Shown here: piece by piece, positions 55,422 to 63,565 of the stretch
Position numbering within the stretch: the first letter of the stretch is position 1
How the letters are laid out: each line of letters begins with the position of its first letter
Assembly (NCBI GenBank): GCA_937959115.1
Contig: CALGAW010000018.1
Coordinates: 1 to 64,000, forward strand
From: an uncultured Saprospiraceae bacterium
Lineage (GTDB): Bacteria; Bacteroidota; Bacteroidia; Chitinophagales; Saprospiraceae
DNA length: 64,000 nucleotides
Reading direction: 5' to 3'
Notes under the pieces: generated by a model
The model's input: the letters and a program-made list of their open reading frames with translations, nothing else
What the model was told of the DNA's origin: nothing
Databases searched by the model: none
Translations under genes and position numbers: made by a program

Positions 55422-55871
55422 ATGTATAAAAAAACTAGCTGCTTCTTGTATCTCGCATTTATCTTTACAATGCTTGCTTGTCAACCAACGGGACAAAACA
55501 ATACGAACATGTCTAATGAAAATAAAAAAACACAACTTTCTGCTGATGGAAAAACAATATTAACCGGTCCAATTATTCGTAAGAAGTTCCTAAAGAAGAA
55601 TAATAAAGTAACCGATCGAGAAGAATTGTACCTACGAACATCAGTTACCGACTACTTTATTAAGTTTTGCAAAAGTAAGGTAAGTTTGGAAACACTAGAA
55701 AAGCACCTAGAGCAATCTGATCTACCAGATGTAATGGGGGATAAAATCGTTAGCCTTGAAGTAGAAATCATCAGAAACGGGGAATTGGACAATTGCGACC
55801 CTCCAAGTCTTGAGATTCAAGTACAATCTAGAATGGGTGATTACATCCTTGTAAATTCAATTGTAAAGTAA
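55422..55871 (+). CDS. Hypothetical lipoprotein
   Basis: A 149-residue protein with a lipoprotein signal (FIFTMLACQ, lipobox Cys at residue ~20). I do not recognise a family. The mature part has mixed beta/alpha composition: GKTILTGPIIRKKFLKK, YFIKFCKSKVSLETLEKHLE, and a repeated V/I-rich end LEIQVQSRMGDYILVNSIV. It begins 16 nt after the terminator of the HAD gene. It is convergent with the outer-membrane protein gene, ending 16 bp from it. Confidence 0.65.
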   Translation: MYKKTSCFLYLAFIFTMLACQPTGQNNTNMSNENKKTQLSADGKTILTGPIIRKKFLKKNNKVTDREELYLRTSVTDYFIKFCKSKVSLETLEKHLEQSDLPDVMGDKIVSLEVEIIRNGELDNCDPPSLEIQVQSRMGDYILVNSIVK

Positions 55872-55886
55872 AAAAATGCTACCGAA

Positions 55887-56624
55887 TTACCGTTTAGTAA
55901 ATTCTTTACCGTAGGGTAGCAATGTGTCATCATCAGCATCTACCCAAATGATTTTTCGTATGAATTTCATTGACAAAGTAACGTCCAATGCACTGTTTAT
56001 TACACGTGCGCTTTGAGTAGACTGCTGCCCCCACTGGTTTGTGATAAGGATGTTTTCATAGAATATTTGGTTGGATAAATCCTGATGAAACATCGCTTCT
56101 AATTGAAAGGCGATTGGAGATTTTTCTGGTTGAAACTCAATGCCTCCTGCAAGCGATAGGCCATACGTAATCTTGTTTACAAAATCATCTACATTCAAGA
56201 AAAACAGATCATAACGAAGCAAGTAGTCAAGCCTCAATCCAATTCCATAATACCACTCCATTCTGTCCGCTAAGGGATTCATGTTTTTGATACCAACAAT
56301 CAAATTCGCTTGTTCGAAGGGTTGTCTGAACACTCTTCTAGGATAATTTTGATTCGTATTTGGATCAACAAATGCTCTAGAAACAATAGCACTCCCTTTT
56401 TTAGAATATCCTAGTTGTCCAAAAAATCGTAAGCTCATGTCATCATTCAAAGACTCTATCGTCAGACTGCCATTGTACGCAAGCATATACTCTCGTTCTG
56501 AGCCATTCCATGTCTGTGTTGCAGCTGTAAGACCACCTTTTATACCGTATGCTGTGCCTGTTTGGGCATGGGTAGTGGGAATTAGAAATGATAATGAAAA
56601 TAACAAGGAAATCAAGTAGCGCAT
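55887..56624 (-). CDS. Outer-membrane beta-barrel protein
   Basis: A 245-residue protein with a signal peptide (MRYLISLLFSLSFLIPTTHA) from the ATG at 56624. Alternating amphipathic strands follow (TAYGIKGGLTAATQTW, LRFFGQLGYSKKGSAIV, WYYGIGLRLDYLLRYD), as in porin-family or OMP_b-brl proteins of Bacteroidota. The C-terminal strand ends DVTLSMKFIRKIIW followed by a hydrophilic tail. It is expected in the outer membrane; the substrate is unknown. An intrinsic-terminator-like hairpin lies in its 5' leader at 56661-56692, which suggests attenuation. Confidence 0.72.
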   Translation of the reverse strand: MRYLISLLFSLSFLIPTTHAQTGTAYGIKGGLTAATQTWNGSEREYMLAYNGSLTIESLNDDMSLRFFGQLGYSKKGSAIVSRAFVDPNTNQNYPRRVFRQPFEQANLIVGIKNMNPLADRMEWYYGIGLRLDYLLRYDLFFLNVDDFVNKITYGLSLAGGIEFQPEKSPIAFQLEAMFHQDLSNQIFYENILITNQWGQQSTQSARVINSALDVTLSMKFIRKIIWVDADDDTLLPYGKEFTKR

Positions 56625-56660
56625 ATTGCAATTTTTTATCAAAATTAATATTAATCTTGT

Positions 56661-56692
56661 AAAAAAGAAAGACCGGACTTTAATCCGGTCTT
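56661..56692 (-). terminator. Terminator-like hairpin in the leader of the barrel gene
   Basis: AAGACCGGA (56669-56677) pairs with TCCGGTCTT (56684-56692), a perfect 9-bp stem with a 6-nt loop. The A-run at 56661-56668 gives a U-tract on the minus strand, so it is a terminator for minus-strand transcription. It lies about 37 nt upstream of the barrel gene start and no other minus-strand gene lies to its right. Confidence 0.65.
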
Positions 56693-57202
56693 AGATGGGT
56701 AATCTAGGAATAGAAGTATTTCTAGAATTGTGTTTTATATTGCTTCGTAATAATGAGACAATTTCTTTTTGCTATCAATTATTAATATCTAGCTAATTTC
56801 TACTTCAAAGATGGCGCATTTCGAAAACCTATCCAATTACATTTTTTCCAAATTGTCTCCGACTTTTTCCTCATTTCTGTTAAATCAAGGATTGTAAACA
56901 TTGTAGATTCGATGCTCAATAAGACTAGGCAAAAGGAATCGGTCTAATAGAAAAAGAGTCAACCGGATCTACAAGCATGGTCTTTTCAACAAATATCGCT
57001 TAATTCAATACATTGTTCAGAAAGAATCGAAAGCTTAAACATACTTTCGTATAGCAGCTTACAGCTCATATTTAATATGCAAAATGAAGGTTCTTATCAC
57101 TAGATTTATGGAAGTTAGCGGTCTAACCTAAACAAAATCAGAACAAAATCGACTTTCCTCTTCTTTTTTGATACTTAAAGTTTAATTTTGCAACAAAAAA
57201 AG
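56693..57202. other. Intergenic region upstream of gapA
   Basis: No ORF is supported. A TAATTTTG box (57183-57190), a match to the phylum's -7 consensus, lies 12 nt before the gapA ATG, but a TTTG box at the expected distance is not found. The rest (about 470 bases) shows no recognised element and could hold a small minus-strand RNA ending at the hairpin at 56661-56692. Confidence 0.35.
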
Positions 57203-58192
57203 ATGGCAAAAAGAATTGCAATAAATGGGTTTGGTAGAATTGGTAGATTAACATTCAGACTACTGATGAACAATCCCGATGTAGAAGTGGTAGCTGTAAA
57301 TGACCTAACAGACAACGGCACACTGGCGCACCTCCTAAAATATGACAGCACACACGGCAAGCTAAACGCTGAAATTTCCCATAATGATGAAGCAATTATT
57401 GTAAATGGAAATAAGGTCAACGCATATAGCGAAAAAGATCCGTCAAAACTTCCTTGGGCAGATTTAAAGATTGACACGGTGTTAGAATGCACTGGTTTCT
57501 TCAGAAAGAAAGAACAAGCAGCACTGCACATCCAAGCAGGCGCAAAACGTGTTATCCTTTCTGCCCCAGCAAAAGGACCAGGTGTACCAACCATCGTATT
57601 AGGTGTAAATGATGACTTGTTAAGTAACGACGAAGAAATTATTTCTAATGCAAGTTGTACAACAAACTGCTTGTCTCCGATGATAAAAGTGATTGATGAA
57701 AATTTTGGACTAGTCCAAGGATTCATGACAACGATTCATGCGTACACGAGCAATCAAAAAATACAAGATGCACCGCATGCAGACCTAAGACGTGCGAGAG
57801 CTGCTGCAGAGAACATCATTCCAACATCTACTGGAGCTGCAACCGCCCTAGGCTTAGTATATCCAAAAGCAAAAGGGAAAATTACTGCAATCTCTGTAAG
57901 AGTTCCTATCCCTTGTGGCTCACTAACAGAGTTGACGTGCATGGTTGACAAAGATCTTACCTTAGAAGAGCTAAGAGCAACCTTAAAAGGCGCTGCAGAC
58001 GGACCGCTGAAAGGAATTATGGAATTTAGCATGGAGCCGCTCGTCTCTAAAGACATTATTGGCAATGAGCACTCTTGTATTATAGACGGCGAAATGATGT
58101 TTGTTGACGGAAAAATGATCAAAGTGATCGGCTGGTATGACAATGAATATGGCTACTCAGCAAGAATGGCTGATATGGTCGTTAGATGGTAA
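57203..58192 (+). CDS. gapA: Glyceraldehyde-3-phosphate dehydrogenase, type I
   Basis: A 329-residue protein starting at the ATG at 57203 (MAKRIAINGFGRIGRLTFRL); the TTG at 57188 is not needed. NAD-binding GFGRIGR is at the N-terminus. The active site SNASCTTNCLSP is intact, with catalytic Cys near residue 151, and the catalytic His is expected in VQGFMTTIHAYTSNQ. The glycolytic enzyme oxidises glyceraldehyde-3-phosphate to 1,3-bisphosphoglycerate with NAD. It is followed by pgk, the next enzyme, after a 157-bp spacer that contains an inverted repeat. Confidence 0.97.
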   Translation: MAKRIAINGFGRIGRLTFRLLMNNPDVEVVAVNDLTDNGTLAHLLKYDSTHGKLNAEISHNDEAIIVNGNKVNAYSEKDPSKLPWADLKIDTVLECTGFFRKKEQAALHIQAGAKRVILSAPAKGPGVPTIVLGVNDDLLSNDEEIISNASCTTNCLSPMIKVIDENFGLVQGFMTTIHAYTSNQKIQDAPHADLRRARAAAENIIPTSTGAATALGLVYPKAKGKITAISVRVPIPCGSLTELTCMVDKDLTLEELRATLKGAADGPLKGIMEFSMEPLVSKDIIGNEHSCIIDGEMMFVDGKMIKVIGWYDNEYGYSARMADMVVRW

Positions 58193-58202
58193 GAAATAAT
58201 TA

Positions 58203-58329
58203 TTAATGGTTAATTACCAACATGTATCGGATGGTTGATCGATGACCACGACTAGGCGTTTAGCTAAATTCTGTTCTCACAGTTCCTACAAGGATCAGAG
58301 ACCATTAAACATTGGTAATTAAACATTAA
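58203..58329. repeat. Inverted repeat between gapA and pgk
   Basis: TTAATGGTTAATTACCAA (58203-58220) pairs with TTGGTAATTAAACATTAA (58312-58329): 11 bp perfect (TTAATTACCAA / TTGGTAATTAA) plus outer TTAATG / CATTAA. It encloses about 90 bases that are less AT-rich. Such AT-rich ends resemble the flanks of the RNA elements at 27.5-28 kb. It may be a small insertion or a regulatory hairpin that reduces read-through into pgk. Confidence 0.55.
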
Positions 58330-58349
58330 ACACTAATAATCACTTTGTT

Positions 58350-59552
58350 TTGAATATAAATTTTACTGGAAAAAAAGTTCTTGTTCGTGTCGACTTTAAT
58401 GTCCCGCTAAACGACCAATTTCAGGTATCTGATGATACACGTATTCGAGGAGCGCTTCCTACGATCAATCATATTCTTGATAATGGTGGTGCCGTTATTC
58501 TGATGTCGCACTTAGGACGTCCACTCAAAAAATTGAATCCAGACGGTACAGTTAACAGGAAACGGTACACCTTAAATCATGTGACGAGCCATTTGTCAAA
58601 TCTACTCGGGAAGCCAGTACAGTTTGCTGAAGAAGCGGTAGGATCCGAAACCCAGAAAAAAGCAGATGCACTGTTATCAGGAGAAGTCTTGTTGCTAGAA
58701 AACACGCGTTTCTACAAAGGAGAAAAGAAGGGCGATCCAGAATTTGCCAAACAGCTCGCTGCCCTAGCTGACATCTACGTGAACGATGCTTTTGGCACAG
58801 CACACCGAGCACACGCCTCTACGACTACTGTAGCACAGTTTTTTGAAGCAGGAAACAGGTGTTTCGGGTTTCTAATTGAAAAGGAGCTGGAAAACGCCAA
58901 ACACCTCACGGACTATCCTAAACGACCATTGACTGCCATCATTGGTGGAGCGAAGGTGTCAGATAAGATCCTGCTACTAGAAACGCTAATCGAAAGAGTT
59001 GATAATCTGTTGATCGGTGGAGGAATGGCTTACACCTTTATTCAAGCACAGGGCGGATCAACTGGAAACTCTCTTGTAGAAGAGGACAAAATTGAATTGG
59101 CTAAGCACTTACTAGAACGCGCTAAGAGAAACCAAGTCAATCTAGTACTACCGGAAGACAGTATTATCGCAGATGCGTTCAAGGAAGACGCCAACCATAA
59201 AGTATCCCCCAGCAATGCCATTGAAGCGCCTTGGATGGGATTAGACATTGGGCCAAAAGCAAGGGAAGCTTTCCGAACAGTTATTCTCGAATCTAGGGCA
59301 ATTTTATGGAACGGCCCGATGGGTGTTTTCGAGTTTCCTGCGTTTGCTAATGGTACGAGAGATGTCGCACAAGCAGTAGCAGACAGTACAGAAGACGGAA
59401 CATTTTCTTTAATCGGTGGTGGAGACTCTGTTGCCGCGATCAATCAAATGGGATTGGCGAATGAAGTGAGCTATGTGTCTACTGGAGGTGGTGCAATGTT
59501 GGAACTGCTTGAGGGTAAGGAATTGCCGGGTATCAAGGCAATTGGTTCGTAG
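58350..59552 (+). CDS. pgk: Phosphoglycerate kinase
   Basis: A 400-residue protein with the conserved GKKVLVRVDFNVPLND N-terminus. The start is TTG (58350), since an in-frame stop lies just upstream and the first internal ATG is beyond the conserved N-terminus. Conserved features include the MSHLGRP substrate-binding block, the NDAFGTAHRAHAST region and the ATP-binding end (WNGPMGVFEF, LIGGGDSVAAIN). It makes ATP from 1,3-bisphosphoglycerate in glycolysis. It lies 157 bp after gapA, with the inverted repeat between them. Confidence 0.96.
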   Translation: MNINFTGKKVLVRVDFNVPLNDQFQVSDDTRIRGALPTINHILDNGGAVILMSHLGRPLKKLNPDGTVNRKRYTLNHVTSHLSNLLGKPVQFAEEAVGSETQKKADALLSGEVLLLENTRFYKGEKKGDPEFAKQLAALADIYVNDAFGTAHRAHASTTTVAQFFEAGNRCFGFLIEKELENAKHLTDYPKRPLTAIIGGAKVSDKILLLETLIERVDNLLIGGGMAYTFIQAQGGSTGNSLVEEDKIELAKHLLERAKRNQVNLVLPEDSIIADAFKEDANHKVSPSNAIEAPWMGLDIGPKAREAFRTVILESRAILWNGPMGVFEFPAFANGTRDVAQAVADSTEDGTFSLIGGGDSVAAINQMGLANEVSYVSTGGGAMLELLEGKELPGIKAIGS

Positions 59553-59636
59553 AGGTCCTAGAAGGCGCGTCTTCGGTTTGTGATGGTGTTGAGCGAATTT
59601 TAACTTAGACCAGTTAAGAAAAGGCTATAGTTTACA

Positions 59637-60785
59637 TTATAAACGGTCTTCTTTCAATCGTTCTTCCTTCAATCGTTTTTCTTCTGCCAATCGTTCCTTT
59701 TCGAGCGTATCTACAATAAATTTCTGTGCGCCCAATAGAAATATCATGATAGCTGCGCCAAGTGGTGCGCCCAATTTTAACCTTTTCGTTGGTGTTCCTC
59801 GAACGGTTGCCAATGGGTACAATGGCATATCAATCGGAGTGATGAATGGTGTTTTTGATTGCAATGCAATTTTGGACATTTCGAAATTATTAGCAGCTAC
59901 AGAATAAAGACCTTTTAATCGATAGGCTTCATTTTCTAGTTCTTCAATTTTTAGTCTAGATTGATTTTTAAAAATCCCTCTATTCGTATCTTTAAAATTA
60001 GCAATTTGATACTGGTTTTTATCAAGAATAGCTTTCAAAGAATCAACCCTTTTCTTTGACATTTTATAGTTCTCATCTTGTTTTGCAATCGATTTAGAAA
60101 CATAAAAATCGGATAGAATATCATACAACGTAGTTAAGAAAACAAGACTATAATTTTCGGAAGTGCTAGTAAATTTCAAGTCCACAATGTTAGTCCCCTC
60201 ATCATTAAACTCACTACTTAAGTGTGGTTTTTCTAGGTTTCCATTGAGCGTATTTTTAGCAATTTGACTGTAGATATGATTTGAAATAGAATGGTTTTCT
60301 CTATCAAAACGTTCAAAATCGCTACTTTTAAAATAGAACCCAACTAGATCATCCTGTTCTCTTTCAGCCCACATTTCATGAAGCTTAAATTTATCAATAT
60401 AGTGATTGGCAAGAAAGTCCTTTTTTCCATCCATTTCGATGGTTGTGAACATGGTCTTCTTGATGATCTTTTGTGTTGTCAGCAGTGCTTTCATCCTTTT
60501 GAGATTAGCACCACCACCAGCCCCGCCACCAAGACCGAACTGACCAAGCATACCACTAAGCGGGTTAACCCCTTCCGTGCCTTCGTCTGCAAGCATAAAT
60601 TTAAGGCTAGCAGTGTAGACCAATGGTTTTCGAGTTTCCAAAAAGTAGAGAATTCCTCCTAGCAATAAACCAGCAAAAAGAATGAGCGCAATCCGTTTTA
60701 GATTCACAAAATGGAAAAAATACTCCTTTCCAACTTTAAAAATAGTTGTTAATTTTAACTCCTGATCCTGGTGCTGGTGTTCCAT
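59637..60785 (-). CDS. Wzz-type polysaccharide chain-length/co-polymerase protein
   Basis: A 382-residue inner-membrane protein with one N-terminal transmembrane helix (~32-50: RIALILFAGLLLGGILYFLE) and one near the C-terminus (~338-358), with a long periplasmic loop between. The loop contains a glycine-rich stretch (GQFGLGGGAGGGANLKRM) and a coiled-coil region (~245-300). This layout is that of Wzz/PCP-type chain-length determinants. The C-terminal tail is a charged repeat (EKERLAEEKRLKEERLKEDR). It lies 8 bp after the Wza-like gene on the same strand, so both are in one operon for exopolysaccharide export. Confidence 0.82.
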   Translation of the reverse strand: MEHQHQDQELKLTTIFKVGKEYFFHFVNLKRIALILFAGLLLGGILYFLETRKPLVYTASLKFMLADEGTEGVNPLSGMLGQFGLGGGAGGGANLKRMKALLTTQKIIKKTMFTTIEMDGKKDFLANHYIDKFKLHEMWAEREQDDLVGFYFKSSDFERFDRENHSISNHIYSQIAKNTLNGNLEKPHLSSEFNDEGTNIVDLKFTSTSENYSLVFLTTLYDILSDFYVSKSIAKQDENYKMSKKRVDSLKAILDKNQYQIANFKDTNRGIFKNQSRLKIEELENEAYRLKGLYSVAANNFEMSKIALQSKTPFITPIDMPLYPLATVRGTPTKRLKLGAPLGAAIMIFLLGAQKFIVDTLEKERLAEEKRLKEERLKEDRL

Positions 60786-60793
60786 TATAGCCG

Positions 60794-63523
60794 TTATTCT
60801 TTAGTAAATGCTCGATCAAACAAAATGATGAGTGTGAGTACGGCGCTGACTTGTGTGAGGGTGGTTGCGAAGACTTTCCCCCAATCAGTTTCCTCTTTTT
60901 CTTTGTTTATGCGTTCTGGTTTTCGTTTTTTCGCATAGACTTTTATATCAGCTCCTTCCTCTACTTGAGGATAAAACTTAATGCCCAATACACTTCTAGT
61001 TGCCATGGTATGGCCATTGGGCTGTGTAACATACACCAACTTCTTCCTGCCTTTTTTCTCTTTTCGATCAATACCAGCTGCGTATTTTTTGACATAAAAC
61101 ATCGCATTTTTGTTTTTATGATATGGAACATTCAATCGCTTGATTGTATCAATCCCTGGGAAGTTAATAGCGCCAGCAATTGACACTAAATCTTTTACTT
61201 TAGGAACAAAAATGACATCTTTTTCTTTCATTACATAATTGAACTTAGAGCCAGGGTTATTCATCACTTCATCAAGATCCAATAAGATATATCCGACCTC
61301 ATCTTCTTCTCTTTTAAGTGTTGCTCCAGCTTTAAATGCACTAGGAGAAAGTCCGCCAGCACGTTCAATAAGACTTAGGATTTTTTCATTTCTGTCAACC
61401 AGTGGATATACTCCAGGATACTGAACTTCTCCTTCAATGGTTATATTCCTTTGTAGCTCAAAGCCTGGTGCATTTCTAATGAAAACTTGATCATAAGGTT
61501 CAAGTTTAAAGCCTTTTTTATCGGTAAGCACCAAATCTTTATCTACTTGAAGGGTAGCGACTACTACGGTTGCCTCCTCAATGTTTTCCTTTAAAATCCT
61601 TGACACTTCTACCCTACTGTTTGCAGCTTCTTCTTTAAGGCCACCTGAGACGAACAACACGTCATTTAGTGTCATATTAGGACTGTAGGGGTAAGTCCCT
61701 GGTTCTCTCACTGCACCGTGCACACTCACGTTGAATTCATCTAGGAATCTTGATTTCGGATAAACGATTAACTCATCTTTCGGTGAGATCAGTACATTAT
61801 CCTCACTTTCTGGGTTCGTTAGTACTTCAGCGATATTAATTCGTTTGTAGCTTATAGACTTATCAAATTCCGACGATTTTAGCAATGCAATTTCTGCAGC
61901 ACTTGACTTCACTCCTCCGGAAAAATAGATAAGGTCACTGATTCTCAAATTTTCGTCGTATTCTGTCTGCCCTGGTTTACGTACGTGTCCAACCACAGAA
62001 ACTGAAAATTCATCAATAAAATCTGATTTTGAGAATACTTTTAGTTTGTCTTGAGGCTGAAGTTCAATATTTTCCCTAGAATTCCGATTTTTCAATACTT
62101 CATCAAGATCAATCTTGATAAAGCGATTCGTCAAATCATCTTGCTTTCTCATGAGATAAACCACATCTGTTCTTGCATCAATGCTAAGACCAGTCTTCAT
62201 AATGAGGTCATACACTTTCATTGATTTTTTCAACTCAAATACGCCTTCTTGCTCAACAGCTCCTTCAGTTAACACATAGTTTCTAAACGTTTCCGTTACT
62301 TCAGGAACAGTTATGACATCACCATCTTCCAGCTTATATTCACTACTATTTCTATCAAACGTGTTTAGGTTAATATCAACAAGAACTTGTCTATCATTTT
62401 TATACCTAAGTATTTGAATGTTGTTCTTATAAGCGTTTGCTACAAGGCCACCAGCAAATTTTATCAGGTCAAGAATATTTTCATTTTCAAGCAACTCATA
62501 AGACATTGGACGTTTAATCGCTCCTTGTATCATAACGACCTTTTCAGCTGCAGGAACAAAGATCACATCATTGTTTTCTAGGAAGATATTATCAACATTC
62601 CCACTTTTTTCTAAGTATTTATATACATCCAAAACTCTATCCTGTCCACCGGGTTTCATTACTTTTATTCGTCGCACACTACCTGTTTGGTTGGGTCCGC
62701 CAGCAGCAATTAAGGAGTTTAATGCTGTATTTAGGGATGAAACAGAATAGCTACCTGGGTCAAAAACATTCCCGTAGATACCAATTGTCAATTGTCTAGA
62801 ATAAGAAAGAATAATTTCCATAAAGGAATCTTTCATATTGTAGGCAGAATTCATATTGCTTTTGATTGCAGCAATGGCTTTTTCGTGTGTTAACCCTTTG
62901 ACATAAACACGTGGTACGTATTGATCTTTAACATACCCTTCATTGTTTACTTTTAACACATTAGAGTGTTGTGCTCTACCCCATATAGTAACAGAGAATT
63001 CATCACCAACTCCTATTAGATAGTTAGATGGAGCTTTAAAATTGCCAGAAGGTTCAAATAATTTTAAACTTTTATTTCTGAAAATTCCTTGTCCATAAAT
63101 TGCTTCTTCAGGCCAGATGCGGTCATCTTCATCGTCCTCATCTTCGCCTTCATCTTCACTATCTTCATTGTCGTCATCTTCATTGTCGTCATCTTCCTTG
63201 TCGTCATCTTCATCGTCCTCATCTTCCTTGTCGTCATCTTCATCTTCGTCATCTTCACTATCCTCATCCTTTTCTTCTTCCGTTTCTTCATCTTTTTCAT
63301 TTGTCTCTTTGGGATAAAGCAACTCTTCTGGTGTCAATCCTTCATCCTTTGCTTTTTTTATGGCTTCCTCTTCGGTCATTCCTCTGTTCTTCAATTCTTC
63401 TTCGATTGTAGATTCAGGAATCCCCTGTTGATTTAGCACATCTTTAAGTTCCTCATTTTGGATTTGTGCGTAGGCAGGCAAGAATCCAAGCAGTAAGATG
63501 ATTATAATGGAGAGATTTTTCAT
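60794..63523 (-). CDS. Wza-like polysaccharide export protein with SLBB domains
   Basis: A 909-residue protein with a signal peptide (1-19). Next come a helical segment and a highly acidic D/E tract (about residues 75-140). The polysaccharide export domain (poly_export, ~165-245: NYLIGVGDEFSVTIWGRAQ) and several SLBB-type domains follow (e.g. LTIGIYGNVFDPGSYSV, MIQGAIKRPMSYELL, VVGHVRKPGQTEYDEN, VHGAVREPGTYPY, IEGEVQYPGVYPL). A C-terminal transmembrane helix (VFATTLTQVSAVLTLIILFD) ends it. It forms the outer-membrane export channel for a surface polysaccharide. It is upstream of the Wzz-like gene with 8 bp spacing, and rfbB lies next in the same direction. Confidence 0.88.
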   Translation of the reverse strand: MKNLSIIIILLLGFLPAYAQIQNEELKDVLNQQGIPESTIEEELKNRGMTEEEAIKKAKDEGLTPEELLYPKETNEKDEETEEEKDEDSEDDEDEDDDKEDEDDEDDDKEDDDNEDDDNEDSEDEGEDEDDEDDRIWPEEAIYGQGIFRNKSLKLFEPSGNFKAPSNYLIGVGDEFSVTIWGRAQHSNVLKVNNEGYVKDQYVPRVYVKGLTHEKAIAAIKSNMNSAYNMKDSFMEIILSYSRQLTIGIYGNVFDPGSYSVSSLNTALNSLIAAGGPNQTGSVRRIKVMKPGGQDRVLDVYKYLEKSGNVDNIFLENNDVIFVPAAEKVVMIQGAIKRPMSYELLENENILDLIKFAGGLVANAYKNNIQILRYKNDRQVLVDINLNTFDRNSSEYKLEDGDVITVPEVTETFRNYVLTEGAVEQEGVFELKKSMKVYDLIMKTGLSIDARTDVVYLMRKQDDLTNRFIKIDLDEVLKNRNSRENIELQPQDKLKVFSKSDFIDEFSVSVVGHVRKPGQTEYDENLRISDLIYFSGGVKSSAAEIALLKSSEFDKSISYKRINIAEVLTNPESEDNVLISPKDELIVYPKSRFLDEFNVSVHGAVREPGTYPYSPNMTLNDVLFVSGGLKEEAANSRVEVSRILKENIEEATVVVATLQVDKDLVLTDKKGFKLEPYDQVFIRNAPGFELQRNITIEGEVQYPGVYPLVDRNEKILSLIERAGGLSPSAFKAGATLKREEDEVGYILLDLDEVMNNPGSKFNYVMKEKDVIFVPKVKDLVSIAGAINFPGIDTIKRLNVPYHKNKNAMFYVKKYAAGIDRKEKKGRKKLVYVTQPNGHTMATRSVLGIKFYPQVEEGADIKVYAKKRKPERINKEKEETDWGKVFATTLTQVSAVLTLIILFDRAFTKE

Positions 63524-63565
63524 TATTCTTCGTTTATAGGCTTTAAAGCAAAAATTGATTTACTG

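Noticed and set aside
57175-57726. Minus-strand open frame opposite gapA.
   Set aside because: Antisense shadow of a highly conserved gene, no family features.
63089-63436. Ser-rich and Leu/His-rich open frames on the plus strand.
   Set aside because: They are antisense to the acidic tract of the Wza-like gene; their composition mirrors the GTCGTC repeat and they have no start context or family match.
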